Positions 1 through 10,824 of a stretch of 64,000 nucleotides of DNA are shown piece by piece. This DNA is from Glossina fuscipes. Lineage: Eukaryota; Arthropoda; Insecta; Diptera; Glossinidae. Position 1 is the stretch's first letter, and each line of letters opens with the position of its first letter. Where the stretch lies: contig NW_023998564.1 of NCBI RefSeq assembly GCF_014805625.2, forward strand, positions 1,328,446 to 1,392,445, written 5' to 3'. Position numbers and translations under genes: made by a program. Below the pieces are notes generated by a model, which did no database searches, was not told the DNA's origin, and saw only the letters and a program-made list of their open reading frames with translations.

Positions 1-1712
1 AATCGAAACGCAACGTAAGAAATTGATGAATGAAGAGCTTATTATGAATTATTATATATACTAATTACAATGTTAGATACTGGATTAATTGATCTTCAGA
101 TTCGAAGTGCTCGATATCTAATACATTATAATATTGAAACATCGTGGACTCAATTCAGTACACGTTTCTTAGTTGTCAATTTGCGTGTTTGGTTGGTTTG
201 CTACAAACGGTAAAAAGTTTATTGTTCCGATAAGTGTCATGAATTAACAAACTTGGATGTTGTAAGCGAAGATGACGACATACCGATTAAAGGCGATATA
301 CGTATGATATAGCTTTTAACTAAGTGTAAATGTTAAGTGATACTCCACCAAATATTAAAAATTTGGATTTTTCTGCAATTCCTGAAAATATACTACCTTT
401 AAACAAATTAAGTATGAAATACATTCAACTTGCTTAGAGATTATACAAACCTCTCAAATTTAATAATCTGTATATTTTATGGACAAAATAGGTGCTTTCA
501 CCCACTCACTATACCGCTCGTTTACTAAAACACAACAATCCCCACACCAAACAATGGTGTGAAGTTAGATGTTCACGGAGAACTGTAGTGTTTTTATACC
601 AACACGATTCCTGATTCTTCGATACTTTCAAATTTATCGACGATGGTATTGTTATAACATAGAGAAATTTGCCTTTGTCATCAGAAATGAGTAGTACCCA
701 ACGATAACGACCGTATGTGGGATTCAGCGATTACCAAGAAAGTGCAGAAGTGGGTTATGGATGACATTAAAGATAATCGTGTACGTGATTATTCTGCTGA
801 TGTTGTATTAGCATTTTTTATTCGCAAAAATAATTTTAATTTTTGTGTTCTAAACAGAATAAGATTTAGCTGTAGATTTACACATTGTCTTAAGCAAAAC
901 AAAAAAATGTCCTAAGATAATTCAGTTACTCGTGAGCATAAATTTGACGTGAATTTGTGAATTTTAATATTAATTTATAGCTTTCACCTTACAATTTCCA
1001 ATCACGGTATTGGGCAACCACAGCCAAACGAGAGGTTTGGCATTTGTGACTAGGAGCAAAGAAACCATTTCTAAATGGCCTTATGATAACTGGTAGTTAG
1101 ACACTCATACGACGACGTTCGTATAAATAAAGAGAATGAAATTTACACGGAAAAATCTTTGAATTTCGAGTAGATTTGAATTCGTTTGTTTGAAAGAATG
1201 AACACAAGCGGTGGTAGCGGTAGCCCACATAGCGCAAATTACAGGCGAGCAAGAGCAAAACGTTACTGACCATTTCAAAAACGTATATATAAATAAAAAA
1301 CCATACAACTACAATTACAATAACAAACGGATCAGAAAAACATCGCATAAGCGAATTACAAATGAAATTATTTCTGTGTTTCTTTCCCCGAAACAGCCAC
1401 TATAGTGTATTCACTTGTTTTTGAGTATATTTTGTATATGTTGAGTTTTTTTTTTTTTTGAACCCGGAGAGCGAAATTTCATAACAAAATTTTAATCATG
1501 GATGAACGATTTGGGTTCGATAAAGCATGGTACGAACACATTGTTTTAATTTATATTATTTCAAATATTCGTAGAACACTGTTTCGATCAACACAAGACG
1601 GGGATTCAATAGAACACGGTATCGGTTGCCTTTATTTATAGTACGCCACCAGTGTTTCACTGTAGCACAGGACGAATTAAACGAGTTGTACGAGAGATAC
1701 CTGTAAGGCGGT
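1..1712. other. No recognisable gene
   Basis: AT-rich DNA. There are short open stretches (for example 715-915 on the plus strand, 66 codons), but none shows a family motif I recognise. The piece around 720-830 reads like real protein and could be an old gene fragment; I cannot name it. Confidence 0.4.
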
Positions 1713-1947
1713 CATTTGGTTACGACTAAGTTTATTTTCAATTTATAAGGTTGCGCCTAAGTTTATTTTCAATTTATAAACACAACCATTTGGTTGCGCC
1801 GAAGTTCATTTTGAATTTATAAGGCTGCGCCCAAGTTTATTTTCAATTTATAAAAAGAACCATTTGGTTGCGCCTATGTTTATTTTTAATTTATAAGGTT
1901 GCGCCTAAATTTATTTTCAATTTATAAACACAACCATTTGGTTGCGC
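1713..1947. repeat. 74-bp tandem repeat, three full units plus a stub
   Basis: The motif beginning CATTTGGTT recurs at 1713, 1787, 1861 and 1935, exactly 74 bp apart, so there are three full units and about 13 bp of a fourth. Each unit is itself a double: a GGTTGCGCC(T/G)AAGTTTATTTT type subunit followed by a second, shorter copy of the same text (the halves begin near 1749, 1831 and 1898), each running into CAATTTATAA. Units differ by scattered substitutions. No coding sense is seen. It could be a satellite fragment or the internal repeat of a mobile element; I do not recognise the family. Confidence 0.85.
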
Positions 1948-2591
1948 AATACCTTATTCAACTGTTGTCCCAAGAAAAAATATTAAATTATTTAAAAGGG
2001 TAAAAAAATTTAATTTGAAGAACGTTTTTGGATTTATTGATTAAAACAAGCAGACAAAGGGCGAAATTATTAACATGATGGTGATCTCAAGAAATTAACT
2101 AAATATATGTATTAAAGTATTAAATGAGGATTAGATGAATATTTTCCGCAAGGTTAACCTGATTTTCAAGTTTCCGCGTGTGGAATTTGTAAGAGTGCGT
2201 TCGTGGTAGACCCATCAATAATATAATAACACTACGGCGCATAAAATAACTCTGGAGTTTATAACGTTTTTTCTAAAATATTTTTTTTTGGTATGTTGAA
2301 CAGAGATGGACTAAGCCAATAGATTTGTGGCTTATATGTCCAAATTGTTGTAATTTTTAGTCCCGATTATGTATAAAACGTAACAAAAAAAAAAAGAGCG
2401 GCCGTAATAACTGGAGTGAGCATGTTAAATGTAATTGTGTGTGTGTGTGCTTGTTGAGTTCTTGAATGTCGGACAGTGTTGCAAACTTTGGCTGAAAACG
2501 AAAAGGAATGTCATGGTAATTGAAAATGATTGAACGCAAAAAAAGAAAAAACAAAAAAAAAAAAATGGAAAGAGGAGGAAAAAGAAAAATT

Positions 2592-2807
2592 CTAAAAGGA
2601 TAAATTGGCTTTTCTAATAAAGCGAGTTAGTTCCCCGAGATGAAGTACATTTTTTGCTGCAAAGAGATCGAGGAGACAGCCATATAACTTGAAGAAGCTA
2701 AAGGAATCTCTAATGCCATCAAGCCTGTGACATCTGAAGATTAGATGCTCAACAGACTCAACAACATTGCAAACTTCACAAACATCACATGGTATAGCGC
2801 GAATCAT
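2592..2807 (-). pseudogene. C-terminal Cys/His cluster of the I-type element
   Basis: A short frame with the pattern C-x2-C-x2-C followed by 'SVEHLIFRCHRL', matching the zinc-binding tail found after RNase H in many I, jockey and R1 type elements. The end of the frame is near the presumed 3' end of the element. Confidence 0.6.
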
Positions 2808-3026
2808 TTATAAATAAACTTTGTCATAAGTGTGACCACTCATGAGTCTATAAAGAATTTTGATTTCCCAGGAATTAAGAGAAGATACAGAGAAGGGTTT
2901 GAATTGAAATGTGGGATTTAATTTATAGAAAAGATGATTGGATTTAACGCGCGCGATTACTATAAATTCCTCCGTTACCTGTTGAAGGATGAGGTTGCGA
3001 ATTGCCCGAATTGCTTCGTTGGGAGT

Positions 3027-3420
3027 TTATTTGATGCACAAAATTGTCCCATCAACGCGAGCTCTCCCTGCATGAAAGTCGGCTTTTACATTTAAAAACA
3101 AGCCGCAGTGGCCAGGTACCCAAACGAGGTGACAGTCATCCACTTGAGATTCGTGCAACGTCTTGTGAATGTCAAACACATATTGATTTTCTGCATCTCT
3201 TTTATTTATTAGAAGTAGAGCTGACCTGCTGTCGGAAAAAATAACAAAACGTCTGATATCATCGGAAATAGCAACCATGATAGCATGTCGAATGGCGAGC
3301 AACTCAATAAAAGTAGAGGAAAGTTCCTCTTCCACTTTGACTCGAAGTATTGTTTCAGATAGATGTTTCACGACCGCGAAGCCAGATACATTATGTCCGA
3401 CGGAACCGTCAGTGGCATAT
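3027..3420 (-). pseudogene. RNase H domain of the I-type element
   Basis: The same frame holds 'TDGSVG' (first catalytic Asp, about 3395-3410), 'IELLAIRHAI' (catalytic Glu), 'FSDSRSAL' (second Asp) and 'WVPGHCG...KADFHA' (last Asp). All four acidic positions of RNase H appear to be kept. The domain degrades element RNA in the hybrid during second-strand synthesis. It is separated by frame changes from the RT upstream and from the Cys/His cluster downstream (2807-2592). Confidence 0.8.
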
Positions 3421-4002
3421 ATACCATATCCGTTGTTGTAATAAAAAAGGAGCTTTTCTTAGCATAACAACCTTATACAAGAGAAGTTGACATTTTGTTT
3501 TGAGGTAGAGATCGGTTCGAGAATGTTCATGAAGACTTTGCATTTGCTGGTAATGAAATTCAAGGGCCTAATTGAATCTAACTTATCAAAAATATGACGA
3601 AGTTTTTGATAGCAAAAAGTATAGCTGCAAGTGACAGTGTCACTGAGAGATATAATTTCCTGAAAAAAGGAAGGATTTATCATCTTGACTTTAATTAACT
3701 CCTTGGCAGTGCAAAAAAGGCCTCTTTCGGAAACTGGCCATTCACCAGATATAACATTGAGAATATGTTGAGGAGTTGTGGGGATCAGTCCAGTACAACG
3801 CTTTAACATTCGGTTTTCAAATCCTTGTATACGTTTTTCAATATATTTTGGGAAATTGCAACATATGGAATGTCCAAATTCAATTTTGGATCGGACTAGA
3901 GATTTGTAAACGGTCAAAGCATTTTTGGGAGGCAAGCCTGCCTGATTGTTTGTCATGAGTTTGATGATGTTGCATCCAGACTGACAATCTTTGAACGCCT
4001 TT

Positions 4003-5232
4003 TCATAATGCCCACGAAGGGTTAAGGTCATTTAAAATTTTCCCAAGAAATCGAAGAGATTTTACCTGATTAACTTGGGTACCTTTGATAAGAAGTCTGA
4101 TTTCACGTATAGAGCCTTTGGCAAAATAAATAGTGTTTGTCTTGCTGGGGTTAAAATATAAATTAAGATCAGCGCATGCATCGAAAAACAAGTTCGCTTT
4201 CATCGAGAGGTTATTGACAGCTGCTGGAAAAGATGAGTCCGCAGATACGATTAGAAAATCGTCTGCATATTGAAAAATGTGAGTTTTGTCATCTTGAAGA
4301 TCATGCAAAGAAGCTGCGTATAAATTGAAGAGTATGGGGCTTAAACAACTGCCTTGTGGGATACCGCCGCATATTTCAACTTTTTCAGTACCCATCCCCA
4401 ACACACGTTTGGATAAAAAATTAAGTATCCACAGCCGCATTTGAAGAGTAATCGAAAAGTTTAGGAGAATTCTACTGAGCTTAATCAAGTTGACACTGTC
4501 ATAGGCTTTGCTGATGTCCAGGGAGAGCATGACAACCCTTTTCCCTGCTTTTGTTAAGCTGGTTATGAGAAAACATAGTTCATTAACGCACATATTCGTA
4601 GATTTGCGTTTTTGATAGGCGTAAGACCGAGCTGGAATAATGTTCTTAGTTTTCAGGAAAGCAGTTAGTCTCTCCTTAACCATGAGGTTGATGGCCTTTA
4701 TGAATACAGATATTAGTGAAATTGGTCTGAAGCTACTTAAATCATTTAAGTCTTTACCTGGCTTGGGAATGGGAACTATTTTGATGCAACGCAAATCAGA
4801 GAGTATAAAGTTGGTGGACCAACAGTTGTTAATTGCATGCAAAAGCATGCTAAAGCTTCCTCCAGACAGTGCTGTGAGCATGTCATACTTGACTCCATCA
4901 CAACCTGCAGCAGTAGCTCTCTTTCTGGAATGTAAAACATACATTACCTCATGCAATGAAAAGGGTGTGTTACTGATACTACTAAAAGGAATTGAAGGCA
5001 TTGTAACAGGATTAACAATTGGAATGTAGCTCTTGAGCATATCTAAGTATTTTTTATTATCACGGTCATTCCATACAGCACAACCGCTTAATTTTCGACT
5101 AGAATGCCGATGACCATTGATGTAATTACAGAAGGAACGTGGGTTGCCGTTACCACATAACTCTTTAATGGAGGCTCTATGTGCCCTTTTCGCCTTTCTA
5201 ACTGCAGACCTCCATTCTTTCAGTATTTTCAT
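4003..5232 (-). pseudogene. Reverse transcriptase domain of the I-type element
   Basis: A continuous 409-codon frame with the classic non-LTR RT order: 'FRPISLISV' (about residues 168-176), 'LDISKAYDSV' with the first catalytic Asp, 'GIPQGSCLSPILFNLY', and the 'YADD' box. The RT core itself therefore looks intact. It is called a pseudogene because the frames before and after it are broken and the endonuclease is deleted. It copies element RNA at a nicked target site in active relatives. The C-terminal connection region continues in another frame at 4031-3459. Confidence 0.85.
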
Positions 5233-5264
5233 ATATTCAATGTAGTTGGCTGGATTGGCAATAT

Positions 5265-6147
5265 TTACTCATTTTTTTTTCTTGCAGCTTGGTATTTGCG
5301 GAAAAGTGTTGACAGGGAAGGATTCCACCAAGGTTTAGGTGAGAAGGACTCAATGTCAGGGACGTTGGTTCTAGCAGACATGATCACAGACTGAAAGGCA
5401 CTTTGAATTGATGATAAATCAGAAGGAAGCTCAACTTTAGACAGACGGTCCATAAGGAAGTTGCGTGAAATGAAATTTTCTATTTTCTTGACGGAATTGT
5501 TACAACTATGGAATATAATGGGGGAGTGCTGACTTTTGCCAATGGAAACATTGGACGTGTTCCAGTTGAAAGATAAAATAGTTGAGTTCGAGAAAGTTAG
5601 ATCCAAGACACTGCTCACCGTGCGACCGCTCCGGTTACAGTGAAAGGTAGTATTGCCGTTATTTAAGACCCTGAAACTGCTGCAGTAAAAAGTAGCATTA
5701 GGCTATGAAAAGATTCGGTTTCAGGTTGATGGTTTTGATGATGACAATGTCAACGGCAGAGTTATAGGGAATACGTCTGAAATCGATACCTTTCTTAACT
5801 AATACACCACCATAGCCATCATTTCGGCATTTGGTGGCTGAGGCATAACTCGAAACTTTAACTTCGAAACAATTTTCATCTTTCAGAAAAACTTCACTTA
5901 AGATACAAAAATGAATCTTGTTTGAGTTTAAGTAAAAATCTAGAAAAGATAGGTTACGTTGGATACTTTGAATATTATATTGTAAAAAGGATATCATGTT
6001 GAAACTTGAGAAAGAAGCGGATTTTCTCGCAGTACTGGATGCTCGAACGGGGCAAGAAATAGCACAGACAGACATTTTTTCTTCAAATTCTTTAATAAGA
6101 TTGTGAGGGATCATCGGACGGATACTTTCTTGAATCGCGAGAATCAA
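5265..6147 (-). pseudogene. AP-type endonuclease region of the I-type element, internally deleted
   Basis: The frame 6147-5698 holds the N-terminal part of an APE-like endonuclease: the 'QYNIQSI' strand near 5990, then 'ILSEVFLK' (the position of the catalytic Glu) and a 'GYGGVLV' stretch. The frame from 5618 begins with 'SSVLDLTFSN', which matches the end of such domains (the 'LDL' motif before the catalytic SDH). Normally well over 100 residues lie between these motifs; here there are about 30, so the centre is deleted. The later frame ends with the 'KPWWNPSLS' motif that precedes the RT domain in I and jockey elements. Confidence 0.7.
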
Positions 6148-7449
6148 TCAATCTTTCAAGTTCTGAAAACCGCAAATAGTTGTTTGAAATTTTCGGTCCA
6201 AGAAGACTTGTTCCAGACGACTTGGGGGGTGTATTGGGAGAAAGCTTGGTGGGTGAATTGATAAGAGATTTGGAGGGAACCAATTTCCTTTTGACGACAG
6301 CATTGTATTTATTTTTGGTTAAGATTTTGTTGGCATTTTGATTATCATCCTTGGTCGAAATTGCAGACGTGTTCCCCAGTGGAGGGAAATTGCCGTCATC
6401 AGTGTTGTCATCGAGACATTCGAAATAATTTTCGGGAAAATTCTTTTTGACCTCTTTATACGAAAGATTTTTAATCGCCATTATCCTGTTGATGTTTAAT
6501 TCAACTTCCCTATTAGGGCAACACTTATTGAGAGCGTTGTGCTCACCTAAGCCACAGGACAAGCACTTCATCGCCTCACAATTTACACACTTCAGAGACT
6601 TTCCACAGTTAAGGCACCTGCTCTCTTTGGCTTTGCAGAATTTAGATACGTGACCGTATCTGCCAGACTTAAAGCACTTCTTTAAAGTAGGTAGGTAAAG
6701 TACTCAACCGGCAGATTACAATAGTTAAATTTTATTGTCTTAGGGAAGGCGCTCCCTTTGAAGCCAACTTTGATGCTGGTTGTGGGAATCCACTCGTCTT
6801 TGTTGTTGGGATTTCTTCTTTGGAAACGGACAGCGGACTTAATCGGAATATCGGATACGGCGTTTTTACTTATATCATCGACACTATATGTGCATGGGAC
6901 GTTTCGAACAACCACAAATCTCTCAGTGAACGACCTCGGTATGTACGCTTTTAAATTCTTTTTATTAAATTCATTATTCATAACAAAATTGTTGGCATTG
7001 GCAGCGGAGCTGAAAAGCAGTTTGGCTCTACCCATGCTGACAACTTTTAATTCTTTTAAGCCGTACGTACCGAAATCCTTCAAGTAATCATAGAAATAGA
7101 GATTGGAGTTAATATTGATGCGATTTCCTTCTGCGTCCGCGCACGTTTCAACAAAAACGACAAAATTGCAGTTGGAAAGGCAATCGTACAAATTAATCTC
7201 GAGATTTGGGGTGGCTGTGGCAGAGGGCTTGTCGGTAGCCTGTTCACTAGGCGGAATTAAAACGTTTGCGTTAGCCTCTCCGTTATCAGATAAAAGAATA
7301 TTATTCTCACCCATTTTCGATCTCTTGGTGTGCCCAGTGGCGTTCATGTAAAAATTTTCAAAACAGTCTCTATTTGTAGTTATAAGATCAGACCCAGTCT
7401 CAATAGGGAGACGGGCTGATGTTGTTTTGGTTGTTATCACAGGGAACAC
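6092..7449 (-). pseudogene. ORF1 (gag-like, zinc knuckle) of the I-type element
   Basis: Nucleic-acid-binding gag-like protein of the retrotransposon, now split. The first frame, 7449-6682 (255 codons), begins with ATG. A frame change near 6680 leads into the knuckle region, which continues in the 6571-6092 frame. The first CCHC knuckle (spacing C-x2-C-x4-H-x4-C, around 6635-6675) has its second Cys replaced by Ser (codon TCT, near 6665-6667). More Cys pairs follow (CLNC, CVNC, CLSC types). The tail after the knuckles is rich in Ser, Asn and Pro and probably disordered. It overlaps the start of the endonuclease-bearing frame by about 50 bp, as in two-ORF non-LTR elements. The frame break and the lost zinc ligand mark it as dead. 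Confidence 0.75.
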
Positions 7450-8399
7450 AAAACGAAAAAATCACAAAGAAAAAAAAATAGAATAATAATTGAATATATG
7501 TATTGCTTCTTAATTTTTTTGTCACGAGAGATTCCTCCTCCTTCCCTCCTTTTCCTTCTTTAAAATTGTTTTCTTTGGTTATTTTATTACTTTATTAAAC
7601 CTCTTTTCCTTTTTTCAAATATTTAAAATCTCTTTCTTTTTTTTTTTTTTTTTTTCACTAACACCGGTAAACACAAAAATTATCCAGCTGCCGTTTGCGG
7701 AGATGACGTGTTGTGTCAAGTGTGAATGAAATGCGAATGTTTCTAAAATTTTAAATCTTGATCAGGAGAAAGCGTCTGAGATTTTCGGACTGGATTCTGT
7801 TCTCATTCATCTATTTTTATAGTTTTAACGACTTTAGACGCAAATGGTGTGAAAGGGTTTTTGACGGAATTTCGCTTTAAAAAGTTATAAATACCTCCAT
7901 ATACATATAGAACATTATCATCAGGACGCTTACTTGTTTTTCATTTTCATTATTTCATATCTTATTATAAAAGAGAGAATGTGAAACGTCTACAAATTAA
8001 TTGGAGCCTTTGATCAAGTACTTCGTACTTCCGCATAGAATCGGAAACGTCTTTGGCTAAAGGGCAGACGGGAGAGAGTTTTTGTAAAGATTTAAATTAA
8101 CGGAAGCTGTTTTCTGATATTAGGAAAACCTCTGCGTTGTTCTTCGAGCATCTTTGGAATAATTGAAAATTGAAAGCGATTGCTAATTATTTAAACATAT
8201 TAAGCAAATATCTCATACCGTCAAAGAAGAATTATTGTCGATCTTATATGCCAAAGTAGTTTCTTTTTTTCTTACGCCTTCTGAAATATGTCTGAAATTC
8301 TCTTTCTTGCTTCTCATGTCGATCGATGATAATCAAATTTTTAACTTAAAAGAAACCTTTTTAAATAAAAGTTTACTTCCAACACTTACTTGCTTATGA
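7450..8399. other. Gap between retroelement and LOTUS fragment, no gene seen
   Basis: It contains a pyrimidine-rich block (about 7500-7655 on the plus strand, including a long T run near 7632). The part just beyond 7449 may be the 5' untranslated region of the I-type element. I see no coding motif. Confidence 0.4.
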
Positions 8400-8402
8400 A
8401 AA

Positions 8403-9029
8403 ACGAAGTTAGGGGGAGAAACTGTTTTAAGAAAAAGGGGACTCCACGTACTTTCCTATCCGGAGAGCATTACTGTTCAACAACTGAGTCGTGATTACAA
8501 AGAAACAGAAGGAGAAAACATACCATTTCATCGTGTGGGCTTTGACACGTTTGAAGATTTTTCCCATTCTTTACCGGATACTATAAAGGTAGAAAGGCTT
8601 GGTTTATGGACGCTATTGGGTGAAAACTTATTGAACTTAAACATGCATTTCAAAGTTTCATATCCTTTTCAGATCACTGGTAAAGGTTCTCAAGCGGTGG
8701 TTAATGCTGTTAGGAGTGAGAATACAAAACACCTAGAGAAGATGATTCGGGAACAAAAGAGACCACGGAAACGTGGTAGAAGGTCGGGTCGTGTGCCAGT
8801 GCGTTCTCACTCAAGGTCAATCAATTGGCGTAATGAGCGATCATTTCGCATACCCACTGACAGAAGGAATCAAAGTTCCTACTTTAGTAATAAAAATAGA
8901 TTGAATGAACCAGAACTGGCGCCGCTTCAAATACTTTCTAGAAATTTTCAAATGAATCGTCAAAGCCGCATTGTCTTTTTGCAACGCCCACCCAAGTTAG
9001 GAAGCAAGAAAATAAAGATTCTAGCGTAA
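8403..9029 (+). pseudogene. LOTUS (OST-HTH) domain gene fragment, tejas/tapas/TDRD5-7-like
   Basis: The frame is open from 8403 (in-frame TGA at 8397) to the TAA at 9027. The first part fits a LOTUS domain: a 'SITVQQLSRDY' helix, then G-x-x-IPF, then 'GFDTFEDF' and 'SLPD' with the usual spacing (about 8469-8575). LOTUS domains bind Vasa-type helicases or G-rich RNA and occur in germline piRNA proteins such as Oskar, Tejas and Tapas/TDRD7. After it come a linker ending in 'KHLEKMIREQKR' (common after the first LOTUS domain of these proteins) and a basic Arg-rich stretch. No ATG opens the domain (8535 is GTG) and no Tudor domain follows, so it is a fragment: either an exon whose acceptor I cannot place or a pseudogene. 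It sits about 60 bp before displaced 28S rDNA, which probably marks where it was cut. Confidence 0.6.
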
Positions 9030-9090
9030 ATTACGCAAGTACTAACGGGAAAAATAAATTCCCAAGACCAGCTTTTGTTTTGCCAACGCC

Positions 9091-9148
9091 TACGTCAAAG
9101 TGAAGAAATTCAAGTAAGCGCGTGTGAACGGCGGGAGTAACTATGACT
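9091..9148 (+). rRNA. 28S rDNA fragment, upstream flank of the R2 site
   Basis: The stretch reads GTCAAAGTGAAGAAATTCAA, then AAGCGCG, then CGGCGGGAGTAACTATGACT. This is the highly conserved 28S text immediately upstream of the R2 insertion site, from memory of insect 28S genes. It departs at two or three positions from the usual GCGGGTAAACGG, so it is an aged copy. The final CTCTTAAGG before the R2 cleavage point is absent: R2-derived sequence starts directly after ATGACT. Small losses of this kind are typical of 5'-truncated R2 insertions. Homology may begin somewhat upstream of 9091; I cannot fix that edge. Confidence 0.85.
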
Positions 9149-10548
9149 AGAACGCGAGAAGACGGCGAAAGAATGGTTGAAGCAGTGCGACAATTTCTAT
9201 GCAGCCGCGGAATGAAACTAAATGCTGCAAAAAGTGCAATGCTATGCTTCCGCACGTTGCCCAGCAAAAAAATGTTGCTGTAGACGAAACACCCCTCAAG
9301 TGCGGCGCAGACTACATTCGGGCAGCGAGTGTTTGGAGCCACATTAAATACCTGGGATGCGATTTCTCACTCCTTGGAGAAGTTCCGTCCACCTGTGAAG
9401 CTCTATTCATCCAGCTAAAACGGTTGAAGCGCGCCCCACTGAAACCGCATCAAAAAATGCGTATTTTGAAGGACTTTTTAATACCGCGCCTCATCGCATG
9501 CATGCAGCAGCCAAGTATTACGAGGAAGATGCTGAAAGAAGCTGACTGTAAAATACGGGTGTTCATCAGGAATACTCTCCACTTGAATGTTCACTGCCAT
9601 AACTCAGTGGTCTACGCCGCTGTCAGAGATGGGGGATTGGGTATCTTCTGCTTACACGAACGAATTCCTGGCATAATATTTCAACGCATAAACAAACTGC
9701 GAGAGCGCGACGAGTTATTCGCTGCAATATTGCAAGCCGATAACAAATTGTTGATGCGTATCGAAAATTTAACGTCACCAATAAGTGGTAATGCCGCAAA
9801 CCGAGAACACCATGCGGCTGCACTGAATGCATCTTTCTCCGGATGCAACGGCTTGAGACAAATGGCGAATAATAAATGCAGCAGCCAATGGCTCTACGAT
9901 CCGCCACAATTCTGGTCCGGTGAGGATTATATTAAAGCAGTTCAACTCCGCTTCAACCTTCTCCCATGCAAGGGAATCCCATCAAATCCGGCTACAGAAC
10001 GCCGCTGCCGAGGTGAACACTGCAGGCGTCAAGAAACAGCGTGCCATATATTGCAGGCATGCAGCACAACACATATTGATAGAATTAAACGCCACAACAC
10101 TGTTCAAGACATCGTAGCTGCACGCAGCAGAAAGCAAGGCTGGGCAGTTGACGTAGAAAAACATGTCTACGGTCGGGACGGCATTATGAGAAAGCCTGAT
10201 CTCATACTTCGCAAAAACGAACAAATAATAATATGCGACATAGGTGTCCACTGGGAAGGCGAAGAAACTCTGCAACATTTCTATAACGCGAAAATCAACC
10301 ACTACAGCTCTGAAGCGTTTATAGGAAAGTTGAGAGACCTTTACCCAGGAAAAGCGATAAATGTACTGCCATTCATAATGGGAGCAAGAGGAGCATGGTG
10401 CCGAAACAACAGCAAACTGGCCAGCCTCCTTAACTTCACACAGACGGAGATCAGAACAATTGTTGCTTGTGTACTAAAAGGTGGAATAATCGCGCACTCA
10501 CGCTTCATGAAGCACGTGTGGGAGCGACAGAATTATTACGATTGTTAA
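9149..10548 (+). pseudogene. R2 protein, C-terminal part with RLE endonuclease
   Basis: After the frameshift near 9270 the frame is open to TAA at 10546-10548. Counting from 9199 (449 codons): the post-RT region spans about residues 40-255; the CCHC zinc motif is C270, C275, H283, C288; the PD-(D/E)xK-like restriction-type endonuclease has 'KPDLIL' at 332-337 and 'CDIGV' with Asp347, the PD...D spacing of R2. In live elements this endonuclease nicks the 28S gene and primes reverse transcription. The C-terminal half looks well kept, so the truncation probably occurred at insertion. It cannot act alone without the RT core and the N-terminal zinc finger/Myb region. Confidence 0.85.
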
Positions 10549-10750
10549 TAATTCCAAAGGCAACGGCGGCCAAACATTTCGCCGAAATTGGGTCAGCAAC
10601 ACCCCGTTTTATTGTTTAACTATTTAGCTAAACACTCATTGTATTATATTATCTTACTACTTTATGTGTTGTTAAATAGAATAGAGTGGTAAATGCATTA
10701 TGCTATAATTTTTGTAAACTTAAATAATTGAACAATAAAAATGATTTTAA
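9149..10750 (+). mobile_element. 5'-truncated R2 non-LTR retrotransposon sitting in its 28S target
   Basis: It starts just after 28S sequence and ends just before TAGCCAAATGCC, which is exactly the R2 target junction. It keeps the end of the RT (the 'GMKLNAAKS' box), the thumb/connection region, the CCHC zinc motif, the restriction-like endonuclease and a 3' UTR of about 200 bp ending in a short A-rich tail. The N-terminal DNA-binding domains and most of the RT are missing (R2 proteins are usually over 1000 residues). A frameshift lies at an A7 run near 9266-9272: the frame before it (from 9143) ends at TAG soon after, while the frame starting upstream at 9199 carries the rest. Confidence 0.9.
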
Positions 10751-10806
<56 letters not shown>

Positions 10807-10824
10807 TTTCTGTCCCTATCTACT
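10751..10824 (+). rRNA. 28S rDNA segment between the R2 and R1 sites (74 bp)
   Basis: It runs from TAGCCAAATGCCTCGTCATC through TAATTAGTGACGCGCATGAA to CTGTCCCTATCTACT. This is the invariant 28S text between the R2 and R1 insertion points, which are known to lie 74 bp apart; the segment here is 74 bp. A few bases differ (ATTCTTTCTG where ATTCCTACTG is usual). The sequence that normally follows (ATCTAGCGAAACC) is absent and is replaced by R1-like 5' sequence. Confidence 0.93.

Larger units (their letters stand above)
2592..7449 (-). mobile_element. I-type non-LTR retrotransposon, defective, with ORF1, endonuclease, RT and RNase H remnants
   Basis: Reading on the minus strand gives, in order: a gag-like ORF1 with zinc-knuckle cysteines (7449-6092), the start of an AP-type endonuclease (about 6030-5700), the end of that endonuclease (from 5618), a long reverse transcriptase frame (5232-4003), a connection region (4031-3459), an RNase H domain (about 3420-3027) and a C-terminal Cys/His cluster (2807-2592). 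An RNase H domain after the RT is typical of the I clade and its relatives. At least five frame changes separate these pieces, and the middle of the endonuclease is missing, so the copy cannot be autonomous. I cannot place the exact ends: A-rich plus-strand sequence at about 2537-2590 borders the 3' side, and 5' untranslated sequence may run past 7449. No target duplication was identified. Confidence 0.9.

Noticed and set aside
9031..9342. Minus-strand 103-codon frame opposite the R2 start
   Set aside because: It is the antisense shadow of the 28S/R2 junction and has no motif.
9623..10302. Minus-strand and alternate-frame ORFs across the R2 coding region
   Set aside because: They overlap the R2 endonuclease frame, which has clear catalytic motifs.
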